64,000 nt of DNA from CAYJBH01 sp964370605 (GTDB lineage Bacteria > Bacillota > Clostridia > Oscillospirales > Ruminococcaceae). How positions within the stretch are numbered: position 1 is the stretch's first letter; the number at the start of each line of letters is the position of its first letter. This document shows, piece after piece, positions 41,158 to 50,246 of this stretch. Below the pieces are notes generated by a model. The model was not told the origin of the DNA, made no database searches, and worked only from the letters and a program-made list of their open reading frames with translations. The translations under genes and the position numbers were made by a program. The DNA lies in NCBI GenBank assembly GCA_964370605.1, contig CAYJJX010000005.1, forward strand, positions 1-64,000. Direction: 5' to 3'.

Positions 41158-41657
41158 TTGCAAAGGTTTTGGGTGTGTCTGCGATACTCGCCACAGGCCT
41201 TTTGGTCGGACGATATATAGTTAAAATAATGGGACAACGCAGAAAGATATTGACCGAAACGGCAGAGGTGCTGAATGGTATCAAAAGCCATTTTTTCTAC
41301 CGCAAAAGCAGTGTCTTATCTGCCTTTGAACAGGTTCACTCGATAAGTTTTGAATGCTTTGACCTACCGCTCGATCGATTAAATACAACAAGGTACAAAG
41401 AAGAGTTATCGGCTCGGCTGGAAAGCTCGGCAAATATAACGAAACTCATGACAGTGCGGCAACGATCGATGTTGAGTGAAGCGCTCATGCTGATAGGAAT
41501 CGGGAGTCTGGAGGAGGAGTGTGAGCGGCTGGCGTATTATATAGAATACTTTACCGCCGAAGCCGAGTCGGCAACGGAATATGAGCGACGTAACAAAAAA
41601 GTTGTGCTGGCACTTTGTGTTTACGCATCGGTTATCGTGTCGGTAATATTGGTCTGA
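41148..41657 (+). CDS. spoIIIAB: Stage III sporulation protein AB
   Basis: 169 residues with a hydrophobic N-terminus (VLGVSAILATGLLVGRYI) and a C-terminal membrane helix (VVLALCVYASVIVSVILV), as in the GspF-like SpoIIIAB proteins. The start is GTG 41148, within the end of spoIIIAA, preceded by AAAGGAGG. Position and length match the family. Confidence 0.9.
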   Translation: MELIAKVLGVSAILATGLLVGRYIVKIMGQRRKILTETAEVLNGIKSHFFYRKSSVLSAFEQVHSISFECFDLPLDRLNTTRYKEELSARLESSANITKLMTVRQRSMLSEALMLIGIGSLEEECERLAYYIEYFTAEAESATEYERRNKKVVLALCVYASVIVSVILV

Positions 41658-41667
41658 CGGAGTCGAT

Positions 41668-41862
41668 ATGGATATAAATTTTATTTTTAGAATAGCCGCT
41701 ATCGGAATTGTGGTATCGGTGCTGAACCAACTCTTGATCAGGAGCGGCCGAGAGGAGCAGGCGACAATGACAACTCTTGCAGGATTGGTTGTGGTACTCA
41801 TGATGATTTTGACCGAGATATCGGTACTTTTTGAAACAATTCGTGATCTTTTTGGACTGTGA
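41668..41862 (+). CDS. spoIIIAC: Stage III sporulation protein AC
   Basis: 64-residue protein with two membrane helices (IFRIAAIGIVVSVLNQLLI and LAGLVVVLMMILTEISVLF). The NQLL and GREEQA segments are conserved in SpoIIIAC. Its size is usual. The next gene begins five bases after the stop. Confidence 0.95.
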   Translation: MDINFIFRIAAIGIVVSVLNQLLIRSGREEQATMTTLAGLVVVLMMILTEISVLFETIRDLFGL

Positions 41863-41866
41863 TGAG

Positions 41867-42250
41867 ATGGACGGTATACTCTCAATAATAATATTTGTGA
41901 TAGTCTCGGCTATACTCACGATAGTTCTCAGAGGTTATGACAGTGCACTTTCGTTTCTTCTTACAATTGCAGCAGCGGTTCTTTTGTTGCTCATGCTACT
42001 CCCTGATATTATGGGGGTGGTAGACTCGCTTGAAGGAGTGACTTCGCTTATTTCGCAAGGTCCTTTTGATGTGGTTGTTAAAGCGGTCGGAATTTCGGTT
42101 TTGTCGGGATTGACGTCGGAACTTTGCATCGATGCAGGTCAACGTGCGCTTGCATCGCTAGTAATTCTCGCAGGAAAGGCGGCGATAATAGTGAGCGCGT
42201 TGCCACTACTCGGTGAGTTGATGGAGCAGGTGCTTGGGATTGTGGGATAA
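41867..42250 (+). CDS. spoIIIAD: Stage III sporulation protein AD
   Basis: 127 residues from ATG 41867; the frame extends upstream to 41831, but those residues fall inside spoIIIAC and are not family-like. About four membrane helices, with the conserved SELCIDAGQRALAS and VILAGKAAIIVSALPLL segments at the C-terminal half. Confidence 0.95.
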   Translation: MDGILSIIIFVIVSAILTIVLRGYDSALSFLLTIAAAVLLLLMLLPDIMGVVDSLEGVTSLISQGPFDVVVKAVGISVLSGLTSELCIDAGQRALASLVILAGKAAIIVSALPLLGELMEQVLGIVG

Positions 42251-42323
42251 AGATGAAGGGTGCTAGCCGATGTTTTGTCAGCGAGTGGCAAAACAAGACA
42301 AGAAGTAAAAGGAAGTCTATGAC

Positions 42324-43406
42324 ATGAAAAAGTTACTCATATCATTGGCGATACTTTTAATTTGTGTATTGCCGGTCGAGGCAAACGAGCAAGGGATTTT
42401 ACCGACAAGTGACGAGCTATCTGACATTGAACAGCAATTTGACTTTGATCTTGACGCACTATTGACAATGACACCGGGTGATTACCTTGAACTTGCGGTG
42501 GAGGGAATTGCACAGCAGATGAGAGAACCACTCATTGCGTTCGCTACAATCATAGCAGTGCTATTGCTCTCATCAATTGCAAGGGGGGTTACCCCTCAAG
42601 GCGGTTTGCCAAGCGGTGGTGTTTCGACCACTCTCGACAGCATAATAAACGCAGTGTTCTTTCTTATTTTGCTCGCTCCGGTACTATCAATGCAGGGCGT
42701 ACTAACCGATGCAATTACGTTGAGCAAAGATTTTCTGGATAGTTTTTTAATGGTGTTTATCTCGCTTTTGGCAACGAGCGGGCAGGTTGGCACGGCAGCG
42801 GTTGCCGCAGGTTTTTTCTCCGCTGCGGTCTTTATCATCAGTGAGTTGTTAGTGGAAGTGGTAATTCCGATAGCGGGAATATATCTGTCACTAAAAAGTT
42901 GCTCACTCTGTGTAAGTTCGGTCGAGTTTGGTGGTATTGCAGAGGTGATTCGAAAGGCGGCAAGGTACATAATGATGGGGGTTGCCACGCTGTTTACTGC
43001 GCTAATGGGAATGCAAAGCCTTATTGCGTCCACTGCCGACAATGTTGCACTACGTACCGGCAAATTCATTGTGGGGAACGGTGTACCGATCATAGGTTCT
43101 GCGATACAGGAGGCAATAACTACGGTGATCGGCGGAATCAGTGCGGTCAAGACGACCGCAGGAGTGAGTGCGATAGTGGCTGTTATACTGATATTTGCCC
43201 CACTTGTTGTTCGATGTGTGGCGTATCTGTTCCTCCTCACTTTGGCATCGGTATCCGCCGAGATATCCGGCAGTCAAAAGGTGATGGAATTAATGCGTGC
43301 GGCAGTACATACGATGGAGATATTCTTTTCTTGCATCGTGATGTTTTGTCTTATGATTATTCTGTCGTTGCTGATTTTTATGTTGTCGGGTGGGATTGTA
43401 AACTGA
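42324..43406 (+). CDS. spoIIIAE: Stage III sporulation protein AE
   Basis: 360 residues. A signal peptide (MKKLLISLAILLICVLPVEA) is followed by polytopic membrane helices; FNISDELS-like DIEQQFDFDLDALL lies near the start, and FIVGNGVPIIGSAIQEA is a family signature. A multi-pass protein of the SpoIIIA-SpoIIQ feeding channel. A 73-base gap separates it from spoIIIAD. Confidence 0.94.
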   Translation: MKKLLISLAILLICVLPVEANEQGILPTSDELSDIEQQFDFDLDALLTMTPGDYLELAVEGIAQQMREPLIAFATIIAVLLLSSIARGVTPQGGLPSGGVSTTLDSIINAVFFLILLAPVLSMQGVLTDAITLSKDFLDSFLMVFISLLATSGQVGTAAVAAGFFSAAVFIISELLVEVVIPIAGIYLSLKSCSLCVSSVEFGGIAEVIRKAARYIMMGVATLFTALMGMQSLIASTADNVALRTGKFIVGNGVPIIGSAIQEAITTVIGGISAVKTTAGVSAIVAVILIFAPLVVRCVAYLFLLTLASVSAEISGSQKVMELMRAAVHTMEIFFSCIVMFCLMIILSLLIFMLSGGIVN

Positions 43407-43428
43407 TAGAAGAGAGGACTGGGAATTT

Positions 43429-43881
43429 ATGATTGATGCCTTCAAAGAGCTTGCGATCATAATGTGTGGTTTGATGCTGGTTATAGCCGTAATAGAAGCG
43501 GTGTTGCCGGAAAGACACCTACCACCGCTCATAAGATGGGTTGTGCTTTTATATACTGCAATCTCATTGACAGGGCCAATTTCCAACATCAAGATTGAAG
43601 ATTTGGCGTCAAGTTTTGAGGTGGATGAGACAATTCAGATTGATGCACAGCAAGATGTGCTGACAGGAGCTGTAGAGCTGTTACAGGAGAACATTGTGAC
43701 GGCACTTTCCGCAAAAGGTATAGCAGGTGCAGCGGTAGATATTACATTGAAACAGGATAGTTCCGGGCTTGAAATTGATACAGTATACATTGAAGGAGTC
43801 GATCCGCAACAACATGAAACAGCAGTCGATACGGTGCTGTTGATGACCGATGGTGCGGGAGAGGTGATAATGGTTGATTAG
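43429..43881 (+). CDS. spoIIIAF: Stage III sporulation protein AF
   Basis: 150 residues: two N-terminal membrane helices (LAIIMCGLMLVIAVIEAV; IRWVVLLYTAISLTGPI) and a soluble ring-forming-type domain outside (VDITLKQDSSGLEIDTVYIE). Length and order identify it. It lies between spoIIIAE and spoIIIAG. Confidence 0.92.
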   Translation: MIDAFKELAIIMCGLMLVIAVIEAVLPERHLPPLIRWVVLLYTAISLTGPISNIKIEDLASSFEVDETIQIDAQQDVLTGAVELLQENIVTALSAKGIAGAAVDITLKQDSSGLEIDTVYIEGVDPQQHETAVDTVLLMTDGAGEVIMVD

Positions 43882-43901
43882 TAGCCGTGAAAGGGGGAGT
43901 T

Positions 43902-44489
43902 ATGATCGGAATAAAAGAACAAACAAAGAAAAAAGAGGTTGATGAAGGGCTGGCAAAGTATATTAAGTCGTTGCAAAAAACAGGGATAAAAAACTATTAC
44001 TGGCTAGGTGCGCTGTTGCTCTTTGGCGTCATACTATTGCTTTTTGGAGACACCGAAACAAAAGAAATACAGCCGCCCGAAGAGAAGATAGTCATCGAAG
44101 AGCTGGAGGCAGAGTATGAACAACGACTGGTTCGATTGATAGAACAGGTGGACGGTGCGGGGGCAACACAGGTGATGGTAACAATTGAATCGGGAGGGGA
44201 AAAGGTGTATGCAAAAGCTCAGAACAGCGATGAACAGATAAACAGCGGACCCGATGATATCGACACCAAGGTCGGGTATTCTACCGACTACATAATAGTG
44301 GAGGACGAAAACGGAAACGATACTGCACTTGTCGAAAAAGAGTATGAACCGTCGGTAAAAGGGGTTGCGGTTTTATGCGAAGGAGGCGATGAAAGTGCGG
44401 TGGTAGCGGATATCACCGAGCTTGTCGAGGTTGTGATGGGGATATCGAGCAACAGCGTTTTTGTTGGCAAGTTGGTGGCGGCAAGGTAG
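43902..44489 (+). CDS. spoIIIAG: Stage III sporulation protein AG
   Basis: 195 residues from ATG 43902 (GGGGGA just ahead; a GTG at 43887 is in frame). One membrane helix (YWLGALLLFGVILLLFG) and an extracytoplasmic ring-building domain with ALVEKEYEPSVKGVAVLCEG and the VEVVMGISSNSVFVGKL end, as in SpoIIIAG, which forms the large ring in the intermembrane space. Confidence 0.95.
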   Translation: MIGIKEQTKKKEVDEGLAKYIKSLQKTGIKNYYWLGALLLFGVILLLFGDTETKEIQPPEEKIVIEELEAEYEQRLVRLIEQVDGAGATQVMVTIESGGEKVYAKAQNSDEQINSGPDDIDTKVGYSTDYIIVEDENGNDTALVEKEYEPSVKGVAVLCEGGDESAVVADITELVEVVMGISSNSVFVGKLVAAR

Positions 44490-44624
44490 TCGAATCTAAG
44501 TAGAATAGTCAAGTGGATAAATTTGTCATAACCCAGAATACTCATTCATATAATGAAACAAAGAGAATATAAAGGCAGACACTGATCTGCAAACCGCCGA
44601 CAGGCAGAAAGGTATGGTCATATC

Positions 44625-45248
44625 ATGCTTAAGAAATTTCAACACTTCAAGGTAAAAAAACAGGTGACCTTTTTATCGTTACTTTTGGCTTTGGCGGTTG
44701 CGGTATTTTTGAACTGGCAATACGCAAGAAACGATGGTGACTATCGTGAGATGGAGGAAGAGGCGGTGATGACCGAGTTGACCGTACTCTCTACCGAGAT
44801 AGCACAGGAGACAGGAGATGCTGAGACCACCGAAGAGGATCTGCAACGCAATTACGGTGATGCCCAGCTGGTCAGCCTGTCAAAACAAGAGGGGCTTGAG
44901 TATTTTGAAGAGGCAAGACTGTCACGAGATAAGTCAAGAGACGAGGCACTGGAGAAGATGCAAAAGGCACTAAAGGACGCCGAGTTGAGCGAGGAGGAAA
45001 AGACAGGCTTGACCGAAACGCTCTCAGCAACTATCAGCAGTATTACTATAGAAAACGAAATTGAAAGCCTTGCCAAAGCAAAGGGTTTTGTGGAATGTAT
45101 CGTCTATATAGATAATGGTGATGCAAACATGGCGGTTATGACCGAGAATAATGCACTGACACAACAAGAGGTTATGCAGTTGCGTGATATCATAATGAGT
45201 AAAACAGAAATAGAGGCTAAAAATATAAAAATTGTAGAGGTGAAATAG
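44625..45248 (+). CDS. spoIIIAH: Stage III sporulation protein AH
   Basis: 207 residues: one membrane helix (VTFLSLLLALAVAVFLNW, about 13-30), an acidic linker, then the SpoIIQ-binding domain with EYFEEARLSRDKSRDEAL and the AKGFVECIVYIDNGDANMAV fold. It is the mother-cell partner of the forespore SpoIIQ. No SpoIIQ gene is in the window. 135 bases separate it from spoIIIAG. Confidence 0.96.
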   Translation: MLKKFQHFKVKKQVTFLSLLLALAVAVFLNWQYARNDGDYREMEEEAVMTELTVLSTEIAQETGDAETTEEDLQRNYGDAQLVSLSKQEGLEYFEEARLSRDKSRDEALEKMQKALKDAELSEEEKTGLTETLSATISSITIENEIESLAKAKGFVECIVYIDNGDANMAVMTENNALTQQEVMQLRDIIMSKTEIEAKNIKIVEVK

Positions 45249-45277
45249 TTGCTCTTTTTTGTGAACTGTGATATAAT
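45249..45277 (+). promoter_or_regulatory. Predicted sigma-A promoter of the Asp23-nusB-xse block
   Basis: TTGCTC (45249-45254), spacer 17, TATAAT (45272-45277), starting one base after the spoIIIAH stop. It would free the housekeeping genes from the sporulation operon. Confidence 0.65.
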
Positions 45278-45309
45278 AGGCTAACAATAAAAAGTTAGGG
45301 ACTTGTGAT

Positions 45310-45666
45310 ATGGAAGTAAACAGAGCAGAGCACGGCGGCGGAAGAGTTCAAGTTTCCACCGAAGTGATATCCGACATTGCAAAAATGGCGACACTCGAGG
45401 TCGGCGAAGTCAAGGGCTTGTCAAAAGGCACCCTCGGCATAAAAGGACTACTGCATAAGGTAGCATCCACAAATCCGATCACGGTAAACGTGACGGGTGG
45501 CATTGCTGTGATTGATGTTTGTATAATGGTCGATTTCGGAACTAAGGTTCGCGGTGTCGCAAAACAGGTTCAAGACAGTGTTAAATCTGCGGTGCAAAAC
45601 ATGACCGGAATAACGGTATCTAAAGTCAATGTAATCATCAGCGGAATAGCAGAACAACCGGAGTAG
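45310..45666 (+). CDS. Asp23/Gls24 family envelope stress protein (YqhY-like)
   Basis: 118 residues. VQVSTEVISDIAKMATLEV and VTGGIAVIDVCIMVDFG are typical Asp23 segments, ending in the TGITVSKVNVIISGI strand. In Firmicutes yqhY precedes nusB, as here; it has been linked to control of fatty-acid synthesis. The exact role here is unknown. Confidence 0.93.
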   Translation: MEVNRAEHGGGRVQVSTEVISDIAKMATLEVGEVKGLSKGTLGIKGLLHKVASTNPITVNVTGGIAVIDVCIMVDFGTKVRGVAKQVQDSVKSAVQNMTGITVSKVNVIISGIAEQPE

Positions 45667-45675
45667 GAGTATGGT

Positions 45676-45699
45676 AAGGCGGGTGACATCGCCCGCCTT
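45676..45699 (+). promoter_or_regulatory. GC-rich hairpin just ahead of nusB
   Basis: Perfect 8-bp stem AAGGCGGG (45676-45683) and CCCGCCTT (45692-45699), ending 11 bases before the nusB ATG. There is no T run, so it is not a standard terminator. It covers the region where a ribosome site would be expected, and nusB has no good Shine-Dalgarno sequence. Possible translational control. Confidence 0.5.
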
Positions 45700-45710
45700 A
45701 TGATTAAAGA

Positions 45711-46139
45711 ATGAATAGACGTAAAGCAAGAGAAACCGCATTTATTGCGATATTTTCAGCCTCTTTCGGACCGATTTCGGCCAGAGAGGCTCTTGATAGT
45801 TTAATCGAGAGTGACGATGTTGAGCCGGATATATTTTGTCGTCAACTTGTAAAAGCATATGACGATAATAATGTATTTATCGATGAGAAGATCCGCCCCA
45901 ATCTCAAGGGTTGGGAGCTGGAGAGACTTTCACGGGTTTCGATAGCGTCGCTTCGCATTGCCATTGCCGAGATGTACTTTGCGGGAGATAATCCGTCCGG
46001 CGTTTCGATTAACGAGGCGGTAGAGCTTGCCAAGCGTTACGGTGAAGAAAGTGACTACCAGTTTGTAAATGGCGTATTATCTGCCGTTTTGAAAGAGATG
46101 GAAGAATCACAAGAGGCTGGAGAAGATGGAACCGATTAG
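45711..46139 (+). CDS. nusB: Transcription antitermination protein NusB
   Basis: 142 residues. RRKARETAFIAIFSASF at the start and the C-terminal VSINEAVELAKRYGEESDYQFVNGVLSA region (in two conserved parts) are diagnostic. It binds boxA RNA with NusE for rRNA antitermination. It overlaps xseA by 14 bases. Confidence 0.95.
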   Translation: MNRRKARETAFIAIFSASFGPISAREALDSLIESDDVEPDIFCRQLVKAYDDNNVFIDEKIRPNLKGWELERLSRVSIASLRIAIAEMYFAGDNPSGVSINEAVELAKRYGEESDYQFVNGVLSAVLKEMEESQEAGEDGTD

Positions 46140-47262
46140 TGTTTCGGCATTGAACCGCTATGTCAAGGATCTCTTGGACAGTAACGAAGTGTTGAGCGAT
46201 CTTGTCATTTCGGCAGAGCTTGCCTCTTTCCATTTGCATCGAAAGTCGGGACATTGTTATTTCATCCTCAAAGACAGTGACAGTTCCATCAAAGCGGTAA
46301 TGTTTGCCCGTGATGCCGATCGTTTGTCCTTTGTACCGGAGGACGGAATGCAGCTGTTAGTGAGGGCGAAAGCAACGATTTACCAAAAGGACGGCACCTT
46401 TCAACTCTATGTGACGCATATGTTTTTGGACGGGGTCGGTGCACTGAATGCTGCTTTTTTGCAGACAAAACAACAGCTGGAAAAGAAAGGCTATTTCGAC
46501 CCTCAGCATAAAAAAACATTACCCGACAGCCCAAGTTGTATTGGTATAATAACATCCAAAGACGGTGCGGCATTACACGACATACTCTCGGTGATAGATC
46601 GAAGGGCTTTGAAAAATATTCGCATCGTGCTTTTTGATGTTCCGGTGCAGGGTATATCGGCGGCAGAGCCGATAGCAAACGGAATCAGAATGCTTGATGA
46701 TCATGAAGACGTGGAGTTGTTATTGGTCACGAGGGGTGGCGGAAGTGCCGAGGATCTTTTTGTGTTTAACAGTGTGGTAATTGCCGAGGCTATTTATAAC
46801 GCACAAAAGCCGGTAGTGTCGGCAATCGGTCATGAGGTAGACACTTTGATAAGTGACCTTGTCGCAGATGTCAGGGCGGCTACACCTACAGCGGCGGCAG
46901 AGATTATACTGCCCGATCCGGCTGAGCTGTTATATCGGTATAAAATGGCTTGTCAGTCTATCAGCCCCGAGCGCATAGCCGGTGCAGTGCAGCTATCGCG
47001 AGAGCGGTTTATACAGTTGAGCGAAAAGTTTCGAAGCGAAGTTTCAGACAAGGTCGCCTCACGACGAAGACAGCTTAACATGTTGAGCGATCGCCTTAGT
47101 GCGTTCAACCCCGAAGCAGTGTTGAAAAAGGGCTATGCAGTGGTGAAAAGACAGCAAAAGCCGCTTGGAGATACCATACCGTCGAAAGGTGAGCGACTTG
47201 AGGTGGAGACATCGGTAGCCGTCATTGATTGTCTTGTTGAGACGGTTAAAATGAAGAGTTGA
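46126..47262 (+). CDS. xseA: Exodeoxyribonuclease VII large subunit
   Basis: 378 residues. N-terminal OB fold with LVISAELASFHLHRKSGHCY, catalytic-domain signatures CIGIITSKDGAALHDI, LLVTRGGGSAEDLFVFN and VVSAIGHEVDTLISDLVAD followed by RAATPTAAAE. Degrades single-stranded DNA with XseB, encoded just downstream. Slightly shorter than E. coli XseA, as usual for Clostridia. Confidence 0.96.
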   Translation: MEPISVSALNRYVKDLLDSNEVLSDLVISAELASFHLHRKSGHCYFILKDSDSSIKAVMFARDADRLSFVPEDGMQLLVRAKATIYQKDGTFQLYVTHMFLDGVGALNAAFLQTKQQLEKKGYFDPQHKKTLPDSPSCIGIITSKDGAALHDILSVIDRRALKNIRIVLFDVPVQGISAAEPIANGIRMLDDHEDVELLLVTRGGGSAEDLFVFNSVVIAEAIYNAQKPVVSAIGHEVDTLISDLVADVRAATPTAAAEIILPDPAELLYRYKMACQSISPERIAGAVQLSRERFIQLSEKFRSEVSDKVASRRRQLNMLSDRLSAFNPEAVLKKGYAVVKRQQKPLGDTIPSKGERLEVETSVAVIDCLVETVKMKS

Positions 47263-47284
47263 GTCACGCAAGGAATTTAAGGAA

Positions 47285-47464
47285 ATGAAAAAAAGAACGT
47301 TTGAACAGGCTGTGAAAGAGCTGGAAACGGTAACCGCGAGTATAGCCGATGAACAGACCGGTATTGAACAACTTTTGCCGCTTTNNNNNNNNNNGCGAAA
47401 AGAGTGCGAAGAGCTGTTAAATAGCGTAGAAGTTAAACTGGAACAATACAAGATAGAGGAATAA
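47285..47464 (+). CDS. xseB: Exodeoxyribonuclease VII small subunit, interrupted by an assembly gap
   Basis: Starts MKKRTFEQAVKELETVTASI after AAGGAA and continues to LLPL at the N run. After it come RKECEELLNSVEVKLEQYK and a stop. The family pattern LYEEGVxLxKEC predicts about seven residues across the gap, whereas ten Ns give four, so the gap is probably longer than drawn although the frame happens to match. It assembles with XseA. Confidence 0.92.
   Translation: MKKRTFEQAVKELETVTASIADEQTGIEQLLPLXXXXRKECEELLNSVEVKLEQYKIEE
47385..47394. other. Assembly gap (10 N) in xseB
   Basis: Undetermined bases. Comparison with the XseB family suggests roughly 19 real bases, so the N count is a placeholder. 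Confidence 0.9.
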
Positions 47465-47471
47465 AAAAGTT

Positions 47472-48362
47472 ATGGACTACAATTGTTACAACGAAAACTT
47501 TTCAAAGTACAAAAATGCTGTTGAGCAACAGCTTACAGAGGTATCGGGGATGATGCCTCATCGAGATAGTGATGTTGCTAAGGCGGCTGAATACAGCCTT
47601 TTGTCGGGCGGCAAACGAATCCGAGGCGTACTGGTGCTTGCGGTTTGCGAAATGTTGTGCGGTAGTTATGAAAAGGCACTTAACCTTGCCGCTGCAATCG
47701 AGATGATTCACAGCTATACCTTAATACACGACGATCTGCCATGTATGGACGATGACGAACTTCGTCGTGGTATGCCGTCGTGTCATGTGAAGTATGGCGA
47801 GGCGACTGCACTGCTTGCGGGCGACAGTCTGCTAACACATGCATTCGGAGTCGTGGCTTCTGCCGAAATACCGGCCGAAGCATTGCTTACAGCGGTACAG
47901 CTTTTATCTTATTCGGCAGGACTCGGTGGCGTTATCTACGGTCAAGATCTCGACCTGAAAAATTGTGATAAAACTATAACCGAGGCGATGCTCAATGAGA
48001 TTCATCGTAACAAAACTGGGGCATTAATTTCAACTGCAGTACAGTTTGGTGCAATTGCCGGCGGTTCTGAGAGTGACGAGTTTTTGACGCTCCGCGATTT
48101 TGCATTTACCTTGGGTATGACCTTCCAGATTATCGATGATATTTTGGATGTTGTCGGAGACGAAAATGAGCTTGGCAAGCCGATCGGTAGCGATGAGCAG
48201 AGCGGCAAGACAACTTATGTTACCCTCTATGGAAAAGATAGAGCGATGAAATATGCAACCCTTCTCGCAGAGGAGAATGCACGTGAACTGGAGGCAGTAT
48301 TCGGAGATAAAGCAGGGTTCTTGCTAATGCTCCAACAGGAGTTGTTAAAAAGAAAAAGCTGA
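47472..48362 (+). CDS. ispA: Farnesyl diphosphate synthase (polyprenyl synthetase family)
   Basis: 296 residues. Aspartate-rich motif 1 DDLPCMDDDELRRG, LSGGKRIRGVLVL at the start, and the second Asp-rich motif FQIIDDILDVVGD. Builds farnesyl diphosphate from IPP and DMAPP, the primer for UppS. xseB-ispA-dxs-tlyA is a common Firmicutes order. Confidence 0.96.
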   Translation: MDYNCYNENFSKYKNAVEQQLTEVSGMMPHRDSDVAKAAEYSLLSGGKRIRGVLVLAVCEMLCGSYEKALNLAAAIEMIHSYTLIHDDLPCMDDDELRRGMPSCHVKYGEATALLAGDSLLTHAFGVVASAEIPAEALLTAVQLLSYSAGLGGVIYGQDLDLKNCDKTITEAMLNEIHRNKTGALISTAVQFGAIAGGSESDEFLTLRDFAFTLGMTFQIIDDILDVVGDENELGKPIGSDEQSGKTTYVTLYGKDRAMKYATLLAEENARELEAVFGDKAGFLLMLQQELLKRKS

Positions 48363-48401
48363 AGCTTAAAATATAGCTTTTCAGAAAGGAAATTACAGTC
48401 T

Positions 48402-50240
48402 ATGGCAATACTGGACACCATAAGGTCGCCGAGGGATCTCAAAGGTCTGTCGGCGGGTCAGCTTGTCTCGCTTTGTAGCGAGATACGCTCTTTTTTGGTG
48501 AAAACGGTCATCGACAATGGCGGACACATGGCATCAAACCTTGGGGTTGTTGAGCTGGTGGTTGCGCTGAATAGGGTTTTTTGTGATGAAGATGATCGCA
48601 TCATTTATGATGTAGGTCATCAATGTTATACCCAAAAACTTTTAACAGGGCGCAAAGACGGATTTGCACTTCTTCGGCAAAAAGGCGGAATAACCGGATT
48701 TCCTGCACCAAAAGAGAGTGAATACGATCGGTTTATAACAGGACATGGAAACACCGCACTTTCTGCGGCAATAGGAATGGCGACCGCCAAAAAACTCAAA
48801 GGCGAAGGCGGGACAGTCGTTGCTGTGATCGGAGACGGAAGCTTCGGTGGCGGAATGGTGTATGAAGGCATGAACAACACCGAAGGTCTTGACAATCTTG
48901 TGGTGATACTCAACGACAACAAAATGTCCATATCCAAAAATGTAGGCTCGTTTTCCAGCTACCTCAGTAAACTGCGTCTTTCTAAAGAATATACCGATGC
49001 AAAACAGGGCACTTCCGACACCCTGCACCGTATTCCGGTAGTCGGTGACCTTTTTATCAAAGGCATTAGTAACGCAAAATCGGTGATTAGACAAGCAGTC
49101 TATCACGATACTTTTTTTGAAATGATGGGATTTCAATATTTCGGCTTGATTGACGGTCACAATGTGGCAGAACTCTGCCGAATGTTTTATAACGTCGATC
49201 GATTTGACACACCGGTATTTATTCATGCAATCACACAAAAAGGTAAGGGGCATAAAGATGCCGAGATAAATCCCAAGGCTTTCCACAGTGTGTCGCCTAA
49301 AGTTTCCAAAGATCAAAACGATGATTTTTCTTCCGTGTTCGGTCGCACTCTGTCCGAGCTTGCCGAAGGAGATAAGAATATTGTTGCAGTGACTGCCGCC
49401 ATGAAAGATGGCACCGGTCTTTCTATCTTCTCAAAGCGACATAGAGAGCGATTTTTTGATGTAGGAATGGCGGAGCAACACGCAGTAACCTTTGCCGCAG
49501 GACTTTCAAAAGAAGGCCTCAAACCGGTTGTGGCAATCTACTCAACCTTTTTACAGCGCAGTTATGATCAGATTTTGAACGATGTCAGCCTGAATGAATG
49601 TGACGTTCTCTTTGCGGTGGATAGGGCAGGTCTTGTGCCGTCGGACGGAGAAACACATCAAGGGATATACGATGTTAACTACCTGTGTCAACCGATCGGG
49701 TCGGTTGTAGTTGCACCGTCCAACCATGCAGAGCTGCGATATTGGCTGGAAAAATTGATGCCAATGAAAGGACTGAGGGCGATTCGCTATCCAAGGGGAG
49801 CCGAGACGGAATGTTGCGCGCAACATCCTTGCACCGGAAATGCGTTTGACAGTTTCAGACCGAGTGAGCATTGCAAACTTGCAATAGTCAGTTACGGTGC
49901 GATGGTCGAGGAGGCTGTCGAGGCGGCGCGGTTACTCGCCGAGCAGGAAATTGGTTGTGATGTTATTAAGTTGATACAGCTCAATCCGATACCGGAAGGA
50001 CTGATTAATGAACTGCTTAACTATAGCAAGATTTTATTTCTACATGACGATGCGGTGATAGGCGGACTGGGTGAACGCATATCAAGCTGGTTGCAGGCAG
50101 GCGGCTTCAAAGGTGTCATCATGGATAAAGGCATCGAGGTTAGTTCAATTCCTACGGCAAGCGTCGCAGAGCTCCGTCAGGAACTCGGCCTGGATGCCGA
50201 GTCGATTGTTCGACTGTTGAATGAACAGAAAGGGTTGTGA
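48402..50240 (+). CDS. dxs: 1-deoxy-D-xylulose-5-phosphate synthase
   Basis: First MEP-pathway enzyme, thiamine-diphosphate dependent, joining pyruvate and glyceraldehyde 3-phosphate. 612 residues: HMASNLGVVELVVAL, YDVGHQCYTQKLLTGR, AVIGDGSFGGGMVYEGMNN (Mg/ThDP motif), DVGMAEQHAVTFAAG (catalytic Glu), and HQGIYDVNYL. AGAAAGGAAA precedes the ATG. Together with dxr, ispG, ispA and uppS it makes the window rich in isoprenoid genes. Confidence 0.97.
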   Translation: MAILDTIRSPRDLKGLSAGQLVSLCSEIRSFLVKTVIDNGGHMASNLGVVELVVALNRVFCDEDDRIIYDVGHQCYTQKLLTGRKDGFALLRQKGGITGFPAPKESEYDRFITGHGNTALSAAIGMATAKKLKGEGGTVVAVIGDGSFGGGMVYEGMNNTEGLDNLVVILNDNKMSISKNVGSFSSYLSKLRLSKEYTDAKQGTSDTLHRIPVVGDLFIKGISNAKSVIRQAVYHDTFFEMMGFQYFGLIDGHNVAELCRMFYNVDRFDTPVFIHAITQKGKGHKDAEINPKAFHSVSPKVSKDQNDDFSSVFGRTLSELAEGDKNIVAVTAAMKDGTGLSIFSKRHRERFFDVGMAEQHAVTFAAGLSKEGLKPVVAIYSTFLQRSYDQILNDVSLNECDVLFAVDRAGLVPSDGETHQGIYDVNYLCQPIGSVVVAPSNHAELRYWLEKLMPMKGLRAIRYPRGAETECCAQHPCTGNAFDSFRPSEHCKLAIVSYGAMVEEAVEAARLLAEQEIGCDVIKLIQLNPIPEGLINELLNYSKILFLHDDAVIGGLGERISSWLQAGGFKGVIMDKGIEVSSIPTASVAELRQELGLDAESIVRLLNEQKGL

Positions 50241-50246
50241 TCGACG

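Noticed and set aside
42596..43240. 214-codon open frame antisense to spoIIIAE
   Set aside because: Thr/Ala/Ile-rich translation that mirrors the membrane-protein codons of spoIIIAE.
48642..49316. 224-codon open frame antisense to dxs
   Set aside because: Fully covered by conserved Dxs sequence on the other strand, with no family features.
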